A DNA stretch of 64,000 nt from Devosia sp. (GTDB taxonomy: Bacteria > Pseudomonadota > Alphaproteobacteria > Rhizobiales > Devosiaceae). The stretch spans positions 248,001 to 312,000 of the forward strand of contig JADJPS010000003.1 of assembly GCA_016713105.1 (NCBI GenBank), read 5' to 3'. The notes beneath the pieces are model-generated. The model did not search any database and had not been told where the DNA came from. It saw only the letters and a program-made list of their open reading frames with translations. This document shows positions 52,761 to 61,845 of the stretch, in pieces (position 1 is the stretch's first letter; each line of letters opens with the position of its first letter). The position numbers and the translations under genes are program-made.

Positions 52761-54065
52761 TCAGTCGGCATAGATCGGGAACCGCGCGGTCAGCCCCTTG
52801 ACCTTGTCGCGCACCGCGGCCTCGACGACGGCGTTGCCCTCGTCTGAATTGGCTTCGCGCAGGCCGTCCAGCACCTCGACGATCAGCGAACCGATCTCGC
52901 GGAACTCCGCTTCGCCGAAGCCGCGGGTGGTGCCGGCGGGGGTGCCGAGACGGATGCCGGAGGTGACGAAGGGCTTTTCCGGGTCGAACGGGATGCCGTT
53001 CTTGTTGCAGGTGATGAAGGCACGGCCGAGCCCCTGCTCCGCGCGCTTGCCGGTGGCGTTCTTGGGGCGCAGGTCAACCAGCATCAGGTGGTTGTCGGTG
53101 CCGCCGGAGACCACCTGCAGGCCCTGCTCGATCAGCGCCGCGGCGAGGGCCCGTGCATTGGCGACGACCTGGCGGGCATAGGCCTTGAACTCGGGCTGCA
53201 GGGCTTCCTTCAGCGCCACGGCCTTGGCGGCAATAACGTGCATCAGCGGGCCACCCTGCAGGCCCGGGAATACCGCCGAGTTGACCTTCTTGGCGATGTC
53301 CTCGTCATTGGTGAGGATCAGGCCGCCACGGGGCCCGCGCAGCGACTTGTGCGTAGTGGTGGTGGTGACGTGGGCGTGCGGCACCGGCGAGGGGTGCGCG
53401 CCGCCGGCGACGAGGCCGGCGATATGGGCCATGTCGACCATCAGGTAGGCGCCGACTTCATCGGCGATCTCGCGGAAGCGGGCCCAGTCCCAGACGCGGG
53501 AATAGGCGGTGCCGCCGGCAAGAATGAGCTTGGGCCTGTGCTCGCGGGCGAGGCGCGCCACCTCGTCCATGTCGAGCAGGTGGTCGTCGCGGCGGACACC
53601 ATAGGAGACGACCTTGAACCACTTGCCGCTCATGTTGACGGGCGAGCCGTGGGTCAGGTGGCCGCCGGAATTGAGGTCGAGACCCATGAAGGTGTCGCCC
53701 GGCTGCAGCAGGGCGAGGAACACGGCCTGGTTCATCTGGCTGCCCGAGTTGGGCTGGACGTTGGCGAAACCGGCGCCGAACAGCTGCTTGGCGCGCTCGA
53801 TGGCGAGGCTTTCGGCGATGTCGACGTACTGGCATCCGCCATAGTAGCGCTTGCCGGGATAACCCTCGGCATATTTGTTGGTCATGACCGAGCCCTGCGC
53901 CTCGAGCACGGCGCGGCTGACGATGTTCTCCGAAGCGATCAGCTCGATCTCGTGCTGCTGGCGACCCAGTTCGAGCTGGATGGCGTCGGCGATCTCGGGA
54001 TCGGTATCGGCCAGCGTGTTGGAGAAGAAGCGGGGAAAGAGCGGAAGGTTCGCGACGGCGCTCAT
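52761..54065 (-). CDS. glyA: Serine hydroxymethyltransferase
   Basis: The 434-residue protein starts at the ATG at 54063-54065 with GGGAGA upstream. It has IASENIVSRAVLEAQGSVMTNKYAEGYPGKRYYGG and the PLP lysine in THKSLRGPRGG, with full C-terminal domain. It interconverts serine and glycine with tetrahydrofolate. A longer upstream open frame (to 54983) is the antisense of neighbouring genes. Confidence 0.97.
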   Translation of the reverse strand: MSAVANLPLFPRFFSNTLADTDPEIADAIQLELGRQQHEIELIASENIVSRAVLEAQGSVMTNKYAEGYPGKRYYGGCQYVDIAESLAIERAKQLFGAGFANVQPNSGSQMNQAVFLALLQPGDTFMGLDLNSGGHLTHGSPVNMSGKWFKVVSYGVRRDDHLLDMDEVARLAREHRPKLILAGGTAYSRVWDWARFREIADEVGAYLMVDMAHIAGLVAGGAHPSPVPHAHVTTTTTHKSLRGPRGGLILTNDEDIAKKVNSAVFPGLQGGPLMHVIAAKAVALKEALQPEFKAYARQVVANARALAAALIEQGLQVVSGGTDNHLMLVDLRPKNATGKRAEQGLGRAFITCNKNGIPFDPEKPFVTSGIRLGTPAGTTRGFGEAEFREIGSLIVEVLDGLREANSDEGNAVVEAAVRDKVKGLTARFPIYAD

Positions 54066-54181
54066 GGGCGTCTCCCGGGTCAGACCAGATGGGGGTGGTT
54101 CAGGCTTGCCCGCCTGTAGCACGCTGGCGATACCGAGTCCAAGCTTGGCCGGCGAAATTTGGAGCGCGGCAGCCGACCTCG

Positions 54182-54700
54182 TCAGTCCTTTGGCGGACGC
54201 CAGAAGCCGATGAGGCTGCCGACGCCGGGGGCGAGATCGGACCAGCGATCGAGATCGAGGGCAAAGGCAGCGATGCCGGCGGTGGGATAGTCGACGAGCG
54301 GCGCCCGTGTGGCCTCGCTGCGATCGGCGAGGAGACCGAGGGCGGTGACGGCGGTAGCCGGGTTGTGCCCGACTAGCATCAGGGTCCGCGCGGCCTCGCC
54401 CCGGGCCGCCAGGAATCCGACATATCCGTCGTCGTCGCGCTGTTCGTAGATCTCGTCGTGCCAGGAGACCGTGTCGCGCACTTCGGCAGGGAGTGCCGGC
54501 AAGGCGAGCGCGAGCGTCTCGCGGGTGCGGCGGGCGCTCGAACACAACACACGATCGGGGACGAGACCGGTGGCGGCGAGCTGCCGACCGATCCAGGCCG
54601 CCGCCCGCTGTCCGCGCGGGGCGAGCGGGCGATCGAAGTCGGGGAGGCCAGGACTGTTCCAGGCGGATTTCGCGTGTCGGACGAGCACGAGGCGCAGCAT
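54182..54700 (-). CDS. SixA-like histidine phosphatase
   Basis: The 172-residue protein has the phosphatase motif LVRHAKSAW at residues 5-13 and the second-half His in LVGHNPATAV. SixA acts on phosphohistidine of phosphotransfer proteins in Escherichia coli; the target here is unknown. The start is the ATG at 54698-54700. Confidence 0.88.
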   Translation of the reverse strand: MLRLVLVRHAKSAWNSPGLPDFDRPLAPRGQRAAAWIGRQLAATGLVPDRVLCSSARRTRETLALALPALPAEVRDTVSWHDEIYEQRDDDGYVGFLAARGEAARTLMLVGHNPATAVTALGLLADRSEATRAPLVDYPTAGIAAFALDLDRWSDLAPGVGSLIGFWRPPKD

Positions 54701-54804
54701 GCGGGATTTCAGGGCCGGGCTCGGCGCGGCCGTTGACGCAACCAATCTGCCCGTTGCGGGTTCGGAGAACAAGCGTCAAGCCAACGACAAGAGCAGAGAG
54801 ACCC

Positions 54805-55245
54805 ATGCACAAGCTTGTTTCCGCCGCCATCGCCGCCGCGCTTGCCGGGGTGATGGCACTTCCCGCGCCGGCCACCGCCCAGTCGGCCTCCTTCAACCTC
54901 AGTTTCGGCCAGCAGGACCGCTTCGTGTCGCAGGGCTGCCGCGAGCATCCGCGCTGGCGCGGCTGCGACGACTGGCGGCGCAACCACCACCGGTGGGGGC
55001 AGAACGACTATCGCAACTGGTATCGCTGGAACCGCCCCAGCATTGGCAGCTTCGCGGCCGGCCTGTTCGGCTTTGCCGTCGGTGCGGCAGTGGGCCGCGG
55101 GCTCGACGGTGGCGACCGCGACTGGCGCGGCGGCAGGGACTGGAACGACCATGTCCAGCGGTGCGAGGCGCGTTACCGCTCCTACAACCCGAGGACCGAC
55201 CTGTTCCTCGGCTATGACGGCGACTACCACCGCTGCAATCTCTGA
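54805..55245 (+). CDS. BA14K family protein
   Basis: The 146-residue secreted protein has a signal peptide ending Ala-Thr-Ala-Gln near residue 26. A Arg/Trp/Asn-rich region follows, then a Gly-Ala-rich hydrophobic segment (SFAAGLFGFAVGAAVGRGL) and the C-terminal BA14K signature HVQRCEARYRSYNPRTDLFLGYDG with two Cys. The family is named from a Brucella 14-kDa immunoreactive protein and is limited to Hyphomicrobiales. The role is unclear. Confidence 0.88.
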   Translation: MHKLVSAAIAAALAGVMALPAPATAQSASFNLSFGQQDRFVSQGCREHPRWRGCDDWRRNHHRWGQNDYRNWYRWNRPSIGSFAAGLFGFAVGAAVGRGLDGGDRDWRGGRDWNDHVQRCEARYRSYNPRTDLFLGYDGDYHRCNL

Positions 55246-55367
55246 CGGCGGCCGAAGGCGCGGTCCGCCGCGCCTTCGATCCCCGGGGATGCGGCGGTCG
55301 CGCCGCACTGCGCGCTCGCTGCGGTTGGCTATAGTGCCAACATGATTCGCCCCGACCCCAACGCCCG

Positions 55368-57616
55368 ATGAGCGACGACGACATCCCCAGCCCGGAGGAC
55401 GGCGCCGAACGTATCGTCGACCTCAGGCAGGCGCTCGAGGAGCGCTATCTCAGCTATGCCCTCTCCACCATCACGCAGCGCGCCCTGCCCGACGCCCGCG
55501 ACGGGCTGAAGCCGGTACACCGGCGCATCATCCATGCGATGCGCCTGCTGCGGCTAGGGCCGAACGAGGCGTTCAAGAAATCTGCCAAGGTCGTCGGCGA
55601 CGTGATCGGCAGTTTCCACCCGCATGGCGACCAGTCGATCTACGACGCCATGGTGCGGCTGGCGCAGGACTTCGCCATGCGCTACCCGCTGGTCGACGGC
55701 CAGGGGAACTTCGGCAATATCGACGGCGACGGCGCGGCGGCCTACCGCTACACCGAGGCCCGCATGACCGACGTGGCGATGCGCTTGCTCGAGGGCATCA
55801 CCGAGAACGCCGTCGACTTCAAGCCGACCTACGACGGCAGCAACGACGAGCCGGTGGTGCTGCCGGGCAACTTTCCCAACCTGCTGGCCAATGGCTCGCA
55901 GGGGATCGCAGTGGGCATGGCGACCTCGGTGCCGCCGCACAACGTGGCCGAGATCTGCGAGGCGGCGCTGCACCTCATCATGAATCCATCGGCGACGGTT
56001 GCCGAACTCATGCAGTTCATCCCCGGGCCCGACTTTCCGACCGGCGGCATCCTGGTCGAGCCGCAGGCTTCGATCCTTTCTGCCTACGAGACCGGTCGGG
56101 GTTCGTTCCGGCTGCGCTCGCGCTGGGTGCGCGAGGACAAGGGGCGCGGCGTCTACCAGATCGTCGTCACCGAGATCCCCTACGGGGTGCAGAAGTCCAA
56201 GCTGGTCGAGAAGATCGCCGAACTGCTTCTGGCCAAGAAGCTGCCGCTGCTCAAGGACATCCGCGACGAAAGCGCCGACGACATCAGGCTGGTGATCGAG
56301 CCGCGCGCCGGCACCGTCGATCCGGCAATCCTGATGGAGCAGCTGTTCAAGCTCACCGATCTCGAACAGCGCATCCCGCTGAACATGAACGTCCTCGACC
56401 GGGGCACCATTCCGCGAGTGATGAGCCTGAGGAGACGATCGTCGCCTGGCTCGAGCACCGCAAGGACGTGCTGGTCAGGCGCACCAACAACCGGCTGGGC
56501 GAAATCGCCAGACGGCTCGAAGTGCTCGACGGCTACATCATCGCCTATCTCAACCTCGACGAGGTGATCCGCATCATCCGCGAGGAGGATGATGCCAAGG
56601 CCTCGCTGATCGCCGCGTTCAGCCTGACCGACGTGCAGGCCGAGGCGATCCTCAACATGCGGCTGCGCTCGCTCAGGAAGCTCGAGGAGATCGAACTCCG
56701 GACCGAGCACAAGGCGCTGACCGAAGAGAAGTCGCATCTCGAGGCGCTGCTCGCCTCGGAACGCAAGCAGTGGGGCGAGATCGCCCGGCAGATCGGCGAA
56801 CTGAAGAAGGACTACGGACAGGATACCGAGATCGGCAGGCGCAGAACCAGCTTTTCCGGAGTGTCAGATGTCGACCTCGACGAGGTGGCAACTTCGATGA
56901 TCGAGCGCGAACCGATCACGGTCATCCTTTCCGAAAAGGGCTGGATCCGCGCGATCAAGGGCCACACCACCGAGATCGACGAGAAGGGCTTCAAGACCGG
57001 CGACCGGCTGAAGCTGATGGTGCATGCGCAGACCACCGACAAGCTGCTGCTGCTTTCGACGGGAGGCAAGGTGCATACGCTGGGCGGTGACAAGCTGCCG
57101 GGCGGGCGCAGCCAGGGCGAGCCGGTGCGGCTGATGGTGGATATCGAGGAGGGCCAGGACCTCGTCGACCTCTTCGTCTACCGGCCAGGGCGGAAGCGGG
57201 TCATTGCCTCGCGCAAGGGCGACGGGTTCGTGGTGGCCGAGGACGAACTGATCGCCAATACCCGCAAGGGCAAGCAGGTGCTCAACGTCTCCGGCACCGA
57301 GGAGGCCAAGCTGATCGTGCCGGTCGAGGGCGACATGGTGGCGGTGATCGGCGAGAACCGGAAGCTGCTGGTTTTCGGGATCGACCAGTTGCCGGAGATG
57401 GGCCGCGGCAAGGGCGTCCGGCTGCAGAAATACAAGGATGGCGGGCTATCCGACCTGAAGACCTTCGCGGCCTCGGCCGGGCTGACCTGGACTGATTCGT
57501 CGGGGCGGACCTATTCGAAGTCGATGGCGGACCTGGGCGAGTGGGTGGCGGAACGCGCCACGGCCGGACGGCAGCCGCCGACGGGGTTCCCGCGGAATAA
57601 TCGGTTCACGGGGTAG
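55368..57616 (+). CDS. parC: DNA topoisomerase IV subunit A, frameshifted
   Basis: The first frame runs from the ATG to about residue 354, with the catalytic Tyr in AYRYTEARM near residue 125 and the HPHGDQSIYDAM quinolone-region segment. The second gives the rest of the tower and C-terminal beta-pinwheel. They join at 56430, where a base is missing: restoring one A gives MSLKETIVAWLEHRKD and a 749-residue protein. ParC is essential for chromosome decatenation, so the indel is very likely a sequence error. The residue equivalent to Ser80 of E. coli ParC is Gln, as in other alphaproteobacteria. The C-terminal tail is shared with the next gene. Confidence 0.92.
57559..57616 (+). repeat. parC 3' end, copy A of a duplicated tail
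   Basis: The last 58 bases of parC match 58505-58562 at roughly 49 of 58 positions without gaps, in the same reading frame and ending at both stop codons. The tails read G-R-x-x-P-T-x-F-P-R-N-x-R-F-T-G. Confidence 0.8.
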
Positions 57617-57794
57617 GCTGCGGCGCCACCTGCTGCCGCGGAGGGAAATGCGCTATGATTTGATTCTGGCGTAGCCCGCCTCCCTCCGATCGGGAAAGTA
57701 GTCTACATACGGGGCAAATGATCATCGCACCGACTGTTCGAGCGTCGCGCAAAACGGAGGGATTGCAGTCACCGCTCGCATCAGGAGGTTGATG
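57617..57794. other. Intergenic region after parC
   Basis: No gene is seen in these 178 bases. A strong Shine-Dalgarno AGGAGG sits at its right end (57783-57788) for the DnaB-like gene. No convincing terminator or promoter was identified. Confidence 0.4.
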
Positions 57795-58562
57795 ATGAGA
57801 CTGTCTGCGCCGATCTATCGACTGAAACAGAACGCCAAGCGCCTCGCGCGTCGTGACGGCATTCGGCTACATGAGGCACTGGACAGCATTGCCGCTGCGG
57901 AAGGCTATGCCGAGTGGAGCCTGCTTGCTGCCCGGTACTCCGCGGCGCTGTCACCCGCAGAGCTCTATGGACGACTGAGGTCCGGCGACTGCGTTCTGGT
58001 TGCCGCCCGACCCGGACAGGGCAAGACACTCCTTGCGCTGTCGCTTGCCACCCATGCGGTACGGGTCGGCCGGCGCAGTGCCTTCTTCACGCTGGAATAC
58101 ACCGATAGCGACGTGGTCGCCCGCCTGGCCAGCATCGGCTTCGACCCTGCGGAGTACCCCGGCAACTTCTCGTTCGACTGCTCCGATGCCATCTGTGCCG
58201 ACTACATCATTGGCAAGACGCGTGAAGTACCTTCGGGCACGCTGATCGTGATCGACTACCTTCAGTTGCTCGACCAGCGTCGAGACACACCGCCTCTGTC
58301 GATCCAGATCAACCTGCTGAAATCCCACGCCGTAGAGCTTGGGCTCGTCGTCGTCTTCGTTGCTCAGATTGCTCGAGCCTTCGATTCCAGCTCCAAACCC
58401 GTGCCGGACCTGACCGATATCCGTATGCCGAACCCAGTCGATCTGACAGTGTTCAACAAGGCCGTCTTCGTCCACGACGGCAAGATCATGCTCCAGGAAT
58501 GCCCGACGGCCGGCCGGCTGCTGCCAACGGAGTTTCCGCGGAATGATCGGTTCACGGGCTGA
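57795..58562 (+). CDS. DnaB-helicase-like RecA-fold ATPase
   Basis: The start is the ATG at 57795, six bases after AGGAGG, giving 255 residues. The N terminus (YRLKQNAKRLARRDGIRLHEALDSIAAAEGYAEWSLLAA) is a small helical domain seen with this family in rhizobia. Then comes a DnaB-C-like core: Walker A VAARPGQGKT, an FFTLEY segment, and Walker B VIDYLQLLDQR followed by a Q-motif-like FVAQIARAF. No N-terminal DnaB primase-binding domain exists. It is a single-core ATPase of unknown function. The last 19 residues match the ParC tail. Confidence 0.75.
   Translation: MRLSAPIYRLKQNAKRLARRDGIRLHEALDSIAAAEGYAEWSLLAARYSAALSPAELYGRLRSGDCVLVAARPGQGKTLLALSLATHAVRVGRRSAFFTLEYTDSDVVARLASIGFDPAEYPGNFSFDCSDAICADYIIGKTREVPSGTLIVIDYLQLLDQRRDTPPLSIQINLLKSHAVELGLVVVFVAQIARAFDSSSKPVPDLTDIRMPNPVDLTVFNKAVFVHDGKIMLQECPTAGRLLPTEFPRNDRFTG
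58505..58562 (+). repeat. Copy B of the duplicated parC tail, at the 3' end of the DnaB-like gene
   Basis: Homologous to 57559-57616 with about nine mismatches and no gap. The alignment ends at the stop codon of each gene, 946 bases apart. Confidence 0.8.
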
Positions 58563-58580
58563 CGCTCACCCCAGCACCGA

Positions 58581-58660
58581 GTCATGCCGGCGACGGCGGG
58601 CATTTGTCCTGAGGTCTCTCAACGTTCACGGTCGGCGGCGGCACCTCAGGATGGACCCCG
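58581..58660. repeat. Dispersed intergenic repeat (MPAxAGM type)
   Basis: GTCATGCCGGCGACGGCGGGCAT at the left and GGATGGACCCCGG at the right flank an inverted pair TCCTGAGGT (58607-58615)/ACCTCAGGA (58643-58651). This layout is characteristic of common alphaproteobacterial intergenic repeats. It lies between the DnaB-like gene and bpt. Confidence 0.65.
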
Positions 58661-58679
58661 GAGGCGCCGAGACCAGTAC

Positions 58680-59408
58680 CTATTCCAGCCGGCGCCAGCC
58701 CAACGGGCCGCGCTGCACCTCGAGGGGCCTAAAGCGGCCCTTGTAGGCCATCTTGGGGGAGTCCTTCACCCAGTAGCCCAGATAGACGTAGCTCAGGCCG
58801 GCGAGCTTGACCTGCTCGATGTGGTCGAGGATCAGGTAGTTGCCGAGGCCGCGCCGGTCGAGATCGGGATCGTAGAAGCTGTAGACCATCGAGAGCCCGT
58901 CCGGCATCACGTCGGTCAGCGCCACCGCGACCAGCGGTCGGCCGGGGGCGGACGCCAGCCGGTATTCGACCAGCACGGTCTGCACCGGGGTATCCTCGAC
59001 CATGTACTCGTAGTCGACGAAGCTCATCTGGGTCATGCCGCCGCCGGCGTGACGATCCTCGAGATAGCGCTTGAACAGCGCGAACTGCTCGGCAGTGGCG
59101 CGCGGCTGGCAGACTTCGACCGCGATATCGACATTGGCCTTGGCGATGCGGCGGTAGCGCGGGGTAGAGACGAACTCCTGCGCCACGATGCGCACCGACT
59201 GGCAGGCGGCGCAGCCGTCGCAGGCGGGGCGGTAAATCAGGTTCTGGCTGCGCCGGAAGCCATTGTCGGAGAGCAGATGGTGCAGGTTGGTCGCGCGCCG
59301 GCCGGTGAGGTGGGTGAAGAGCTTGCGCTCCTGGCGCCCCGGCAGATACGGGCACGGCATGGCGGCCGTGAGGAAGAGCTGGGTGTTCTCCGGAGTCTGG
59401 TCGGTCAT
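58680..59408 (-). CDS. bpt: Leucyl/arginyl-tRNA protein transferase, Bpt/Ate1 type
   Basis: The 242-residue protein has the N-terminal Cys motif C-P-Y-L-P-G-R...R-P-A-C-D-G-C-A-A-C-Q-S-V-R and the GNAT-like VYLGYWVKDSPKMAYKGRFRP C-terminal region. Bpt attaches leucine to proteins with N-terminal Asp or Glu, making them ClpAP substrates in the N-degron pathway. The name assigned by length and sequence (shorter, bacterial ATE-like) is good. Confidence 0.93.
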   Translation of the reverse strand: MTDQTPENTQLFLTAAMPCPYLPGRQERKLFTHLTGRRATNLHHLLSDNGFRRSQNLIYRPACDGCAACQSVRIVAQEFVSTPRYRRIAKANVDIAVEVCQPRATAEQFALFKRYLEDRHAGGGMTQMSFVDYEYMVEDTPVQTVLVEYRLASAPGRPLVAVALTDVMPDGLSMVYSFYDPDLDRRGLGNYLILDHIEQVKLAGLSYVYLGYWVKDSPKMAYKGRFRPLEVQRGPLGWRRLE

Positions 59409-59476
59409 CGCGGGCCTGTCTTCGACCAGCGCAGTCTAGACGCGCGATTCGCGCCCCGCAATGGCGATGCGGTGGG

Positions 59477-59974
59477 TCAAAGCGTCCGGGCCGCCTGGCC
59501 GAGGCTCCGCCAGTGCCGTTCCATCGGCGAGCGACGCAGCATCAGGGTACCCACAATGAGATCGTGCAGCATCTGGCGGCGGGGCGTGAACAGCACGAAG
59601 AGCAGCGACAGCGGCCAGGAAATCCACACCGTGGTCCAGAACAGCAGCGGGTGGACGAGGATCAGCCAGCCATCGAGCGGGCGGCCGCGGGCGGGGGTAA
59701 GGACGATATCCATCATCCGCATGCCCACCGTGGCACGCACCGGCGAACCGAGGGTCGCGGCATAGTAGCCAAGGATGGCGAAGGGCACGATGAAGGGCAG
59801 CGCCAGGAATCCGACGCCGAGGGTGAGGATGCCGAACAGCAGGCCCACCAGCATGACGGCGAGGGTGATGAACAGGATGATGGCGCAATCGACGACATAG
59901 GCGGCGCCGCGGCGCAGCAGCAGGCCGTCGAAGAGTTCCGGATTGGTGGCCGGGTCGGGAAGATTGTTGCTCAT
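59477..59974 (-). CDS. RDD family membrane protein
   Basis: The 165-residue protein starts at the Met-Ser-Asn-Asn ATG, preceded by GGGGGA; an ATG at 59992 is possible. Three to four membrane spans, with the RDD signature LLRRGAAYVVDCAI, a GMRMMDI segment and a RQMLHDLIVGT end. The function of the family is unknown, with some members linked to ion exchange. It is between bpt and hemB on the same strand. Confidence 0.88.
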   Translation of the reverse strand: MSNNLPDPATNPELFDGLLLRRGAAYVVDCAIILFITLAVMLVGLLFGILTLGVGFLALPFIVPFAILGYYAATLGSPVRATVGMRMMDIVLTPARGRPLDGWLILVHPLLFWTTVWISWPLSLLFVLFTPRRQMLHDLIVGTLMLRRSPMERHWRSLGQAARTL

Positions 59975-60135
59975 GGTGTCCCCCATCCGCATCGTCGCCG
60001 ATTAAGTGGGGACCGACGGGTCGGCGCAAGTGGATAGGGTACGATTCTTCGGCGGATCGAAGCCGGGGCACACCCACCCCGGCCCCGGCCGCAGGGCATG
60101 GAATAGCGTCTGGCGGTATCTGCGGGCGCAGTTGC

Positions 60136-61123
60136 CTAACCGTTCAGCAGCCGGGCGGCCTCGAGGGCGAAGTAGGTCAGGACGCCATCGCAGCCGGCGC
60201 GCTTGAAGGCCATCAGGCTTTCCATCATGGCGGCTTCGCCGTTGATGGCGCCGGCATCGGCGGCAAAGCGCAGCATCGCGTATTCGCCGGACACCTGGTA
60301 GGCGAAGAGCGGAACGTCGAACTCGTCGCGGACGCGGCGGACGATGTCGAGATAGGGCATTCCGGGCTTCACCATCACCATGTCGGCACCCTCGGCGATG
60401 TCCTGCTCGACTTCGCGCATGGCCTCGTCGGCATTGGCGAAATCGAGCTGATAGGTGCGCTTGTCGCCCTTGAGGCGGCTGCCCGAGCCCACCGCCTCGC
60501 GGAAGGGACCATAGTATGCCGAGGCGAACTTGGCCGAGTAGGACATGATGGCGGTGTCGTCGAAGCCCTCGGCATCGAGGGCACGGCGGAGGGCGCCGAC
60601 GCGGCCGTCCATCATGTCGGAGGGCGCGATGATGTCGGCCCCTGCCCGGCTCTGGACCAGCGCCGACCTGACCATGGCCTCGACGGTCTCGTCGTTGAGG
60701 ATGATGCCGTCGCGGACGAGGCCGTCCTGGCCGTCGGAGGAGTATTCGTCGAGCGCCACGTCGGCAATGAGGCCGATTTCGGGGACGGCCGACTTGATGG
60801 CGCTCAGCGCGCGGCACATCAGGTTGTCGGGGTTCCAGGCCTCCGAGCCGTTCTCGTTGCGCAGGTGATCGGGGGTGTTGGGAAACAGCGCCAGCGCCGG
60901 GATGCCCTCGGCGGCGGCGGCGCGGGCGGCCTCCACCGCGAGATCGACGCTGAGGCGCTCGATGCCGGGCATGGTGCGGATCTGCGTGCGCTCGTTCTGC
61001 CCCTCGATGACGAACAGCGGCCAGATGAAGTCGGCCGGCGTCAGGACCGTCTCGCGCAGCATGTCGCGCATCCAGCCGGTGCGCCGCAGGCGACGCTGGC
61101 GGCGGCCCCTCGAGGAAGGACAT
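60136..61123 (-). CDS. hemB: Delta-aminolevulinic acid dehydratase (porphobilinogen synthase), likely frameshifted near start
   Basis: The body is a normal HemB from the RETVLTPADFIWPLFVIEGQNER segment on, with the active-site Lys in VMVKPGMPYLDIV and the second in the SAKFASAYYGPFR segment. At the metal site the Cys residues of the zinc enzymes are replaced (DVALDEYSSDGQDG), so it is of the Mg/zinc-independent alphaproteobacterial type. Reading the ATG at 61121-61123 gives Met-Ser-Phe-Leu-Glu-Gly, but the frame breaks at a GGGG run (61106-61109). One G fewer gives a 328-residue enzyme. It makes porphobilinogen in heme synthesis. Confidence 0.9.
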
Positions 61124-61271
61124 GTCGTGCCTTGTCCAGCTGGCGGCCATCTGCGACTCCCTGGCATGCGCTGAGACGCCCATCTACCAGCGGCGGAGCG
61201 ACGTCGCCAAGCCCGCGCTTGTCGCAGGCACCGCGTCGCGCTAAACGGGCTACTCTCAGCAAGGACGCCCG

Positions 61272-61655
61272 ATGGACTTCAAGAGCGAGCTCGCCGCACG
61301 GTTCCTCAGGATCGTAGCGATCATCGCGCTGCTGCTCGGCCTCGCCGACGCGGCGCGCCTGCTGGGCGTATCTGGCGGCGCAGAGAGCCCGATCACGACG
61401 CTGGGCGCGGCCGGGTTCACCTATCTTGCGGTCTTCTGCCTCGCCCGCCTGTTCGCGGCAGTGGGGCTGTGGATCAAGGCCAGCTGGGGCGCCGTGCTGC
61501 TGGGTGGGGCGACGCTGGTGGAACTCGCCCTCTACCTCACGGGCAGCAAGGACATCCAGATCGACGCCATCGGATTCGCGGTCCGCGTGGTGCTGGTGGC
61601 GAGCGTGACGACGCTGTTCGTACTCAGCCTCAGGATGCGCCGCGTGCACGACTAG
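61272..61655 (+). CDS. DUF6163 family membrane protein
   Basis: The 127-residue protein has three to four membrane spans, with an R-F-L-R-I-V-A-I-I-A-L-L-L-G-L amphipathic start and a CLARLFAAVGLWIKASWG motif. It matches the position and length of the DUF6163 protein encoded between hemB and ldtR in many Hyphomicrobiales. Function unknown. Confidence 0.75.
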   Translation: MDFKSELAARFLRIVAIIALLLGLADAARLLGVSGGAESPITTLGAAGFTYLAVFCLARLFAAVGLWIKASWGAVLLGGATLVELALYLTGSKDIQIDAIGFAVRVVLVASVTTLFVLSLRMRRVHD

Positions 61656-61738
61656 GGTGCGCGTAAACACTCGATTCAGGTTACAATTTCCTGACCCCTG
61701 GTTACCTCTCGTAAAGCCAAATTCCGCAAGTTTTTCCG

Positions 61739-61775
61739 TAAGATAGTTTTAAGTGTGCGACTTAAGGCGATCTTA
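61739..61775. promoter_or_regulatory. Concentric 37-bp palindrome upstream of ldtR
   Basis: TAAGAT (61739-61744) with ATCTTA (61770-61775) and TTAAGT (61749-61754) with ACTTAA (61760-61765) share a centre at 61757. A dimeric MarR-type protein could bind the inner 17-bp palindrome, and a second dimer the outer arms. The site is about 71-107 bases before the ldtR ATG, so autoregulation by LdtR is likely. Confidence 0.7.
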
Positions 61776-61845
61776 TTTGGCGGCCCGTAGTTTGGCCCCA
61801 TGAGACGCGAAGAATCGCGCAGGACGACAGGACAGTGAGGCAACT

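Noticed and set aside
54066..54983. N-terminal extension of glyA
   Set aside because: It overlaps the sixA-like and BA14K genes and has no SHMT similarity; standard SHMT length is met from 54065.
60002..61183. 393-codon minus-strand frame over hemB
   Set aside because: It is an out-of-frame reading of hemB. Only the first codons (Met-Ser-Phe-Leu-Glu-Gly) belong to the gene, before the homopolymer indel.
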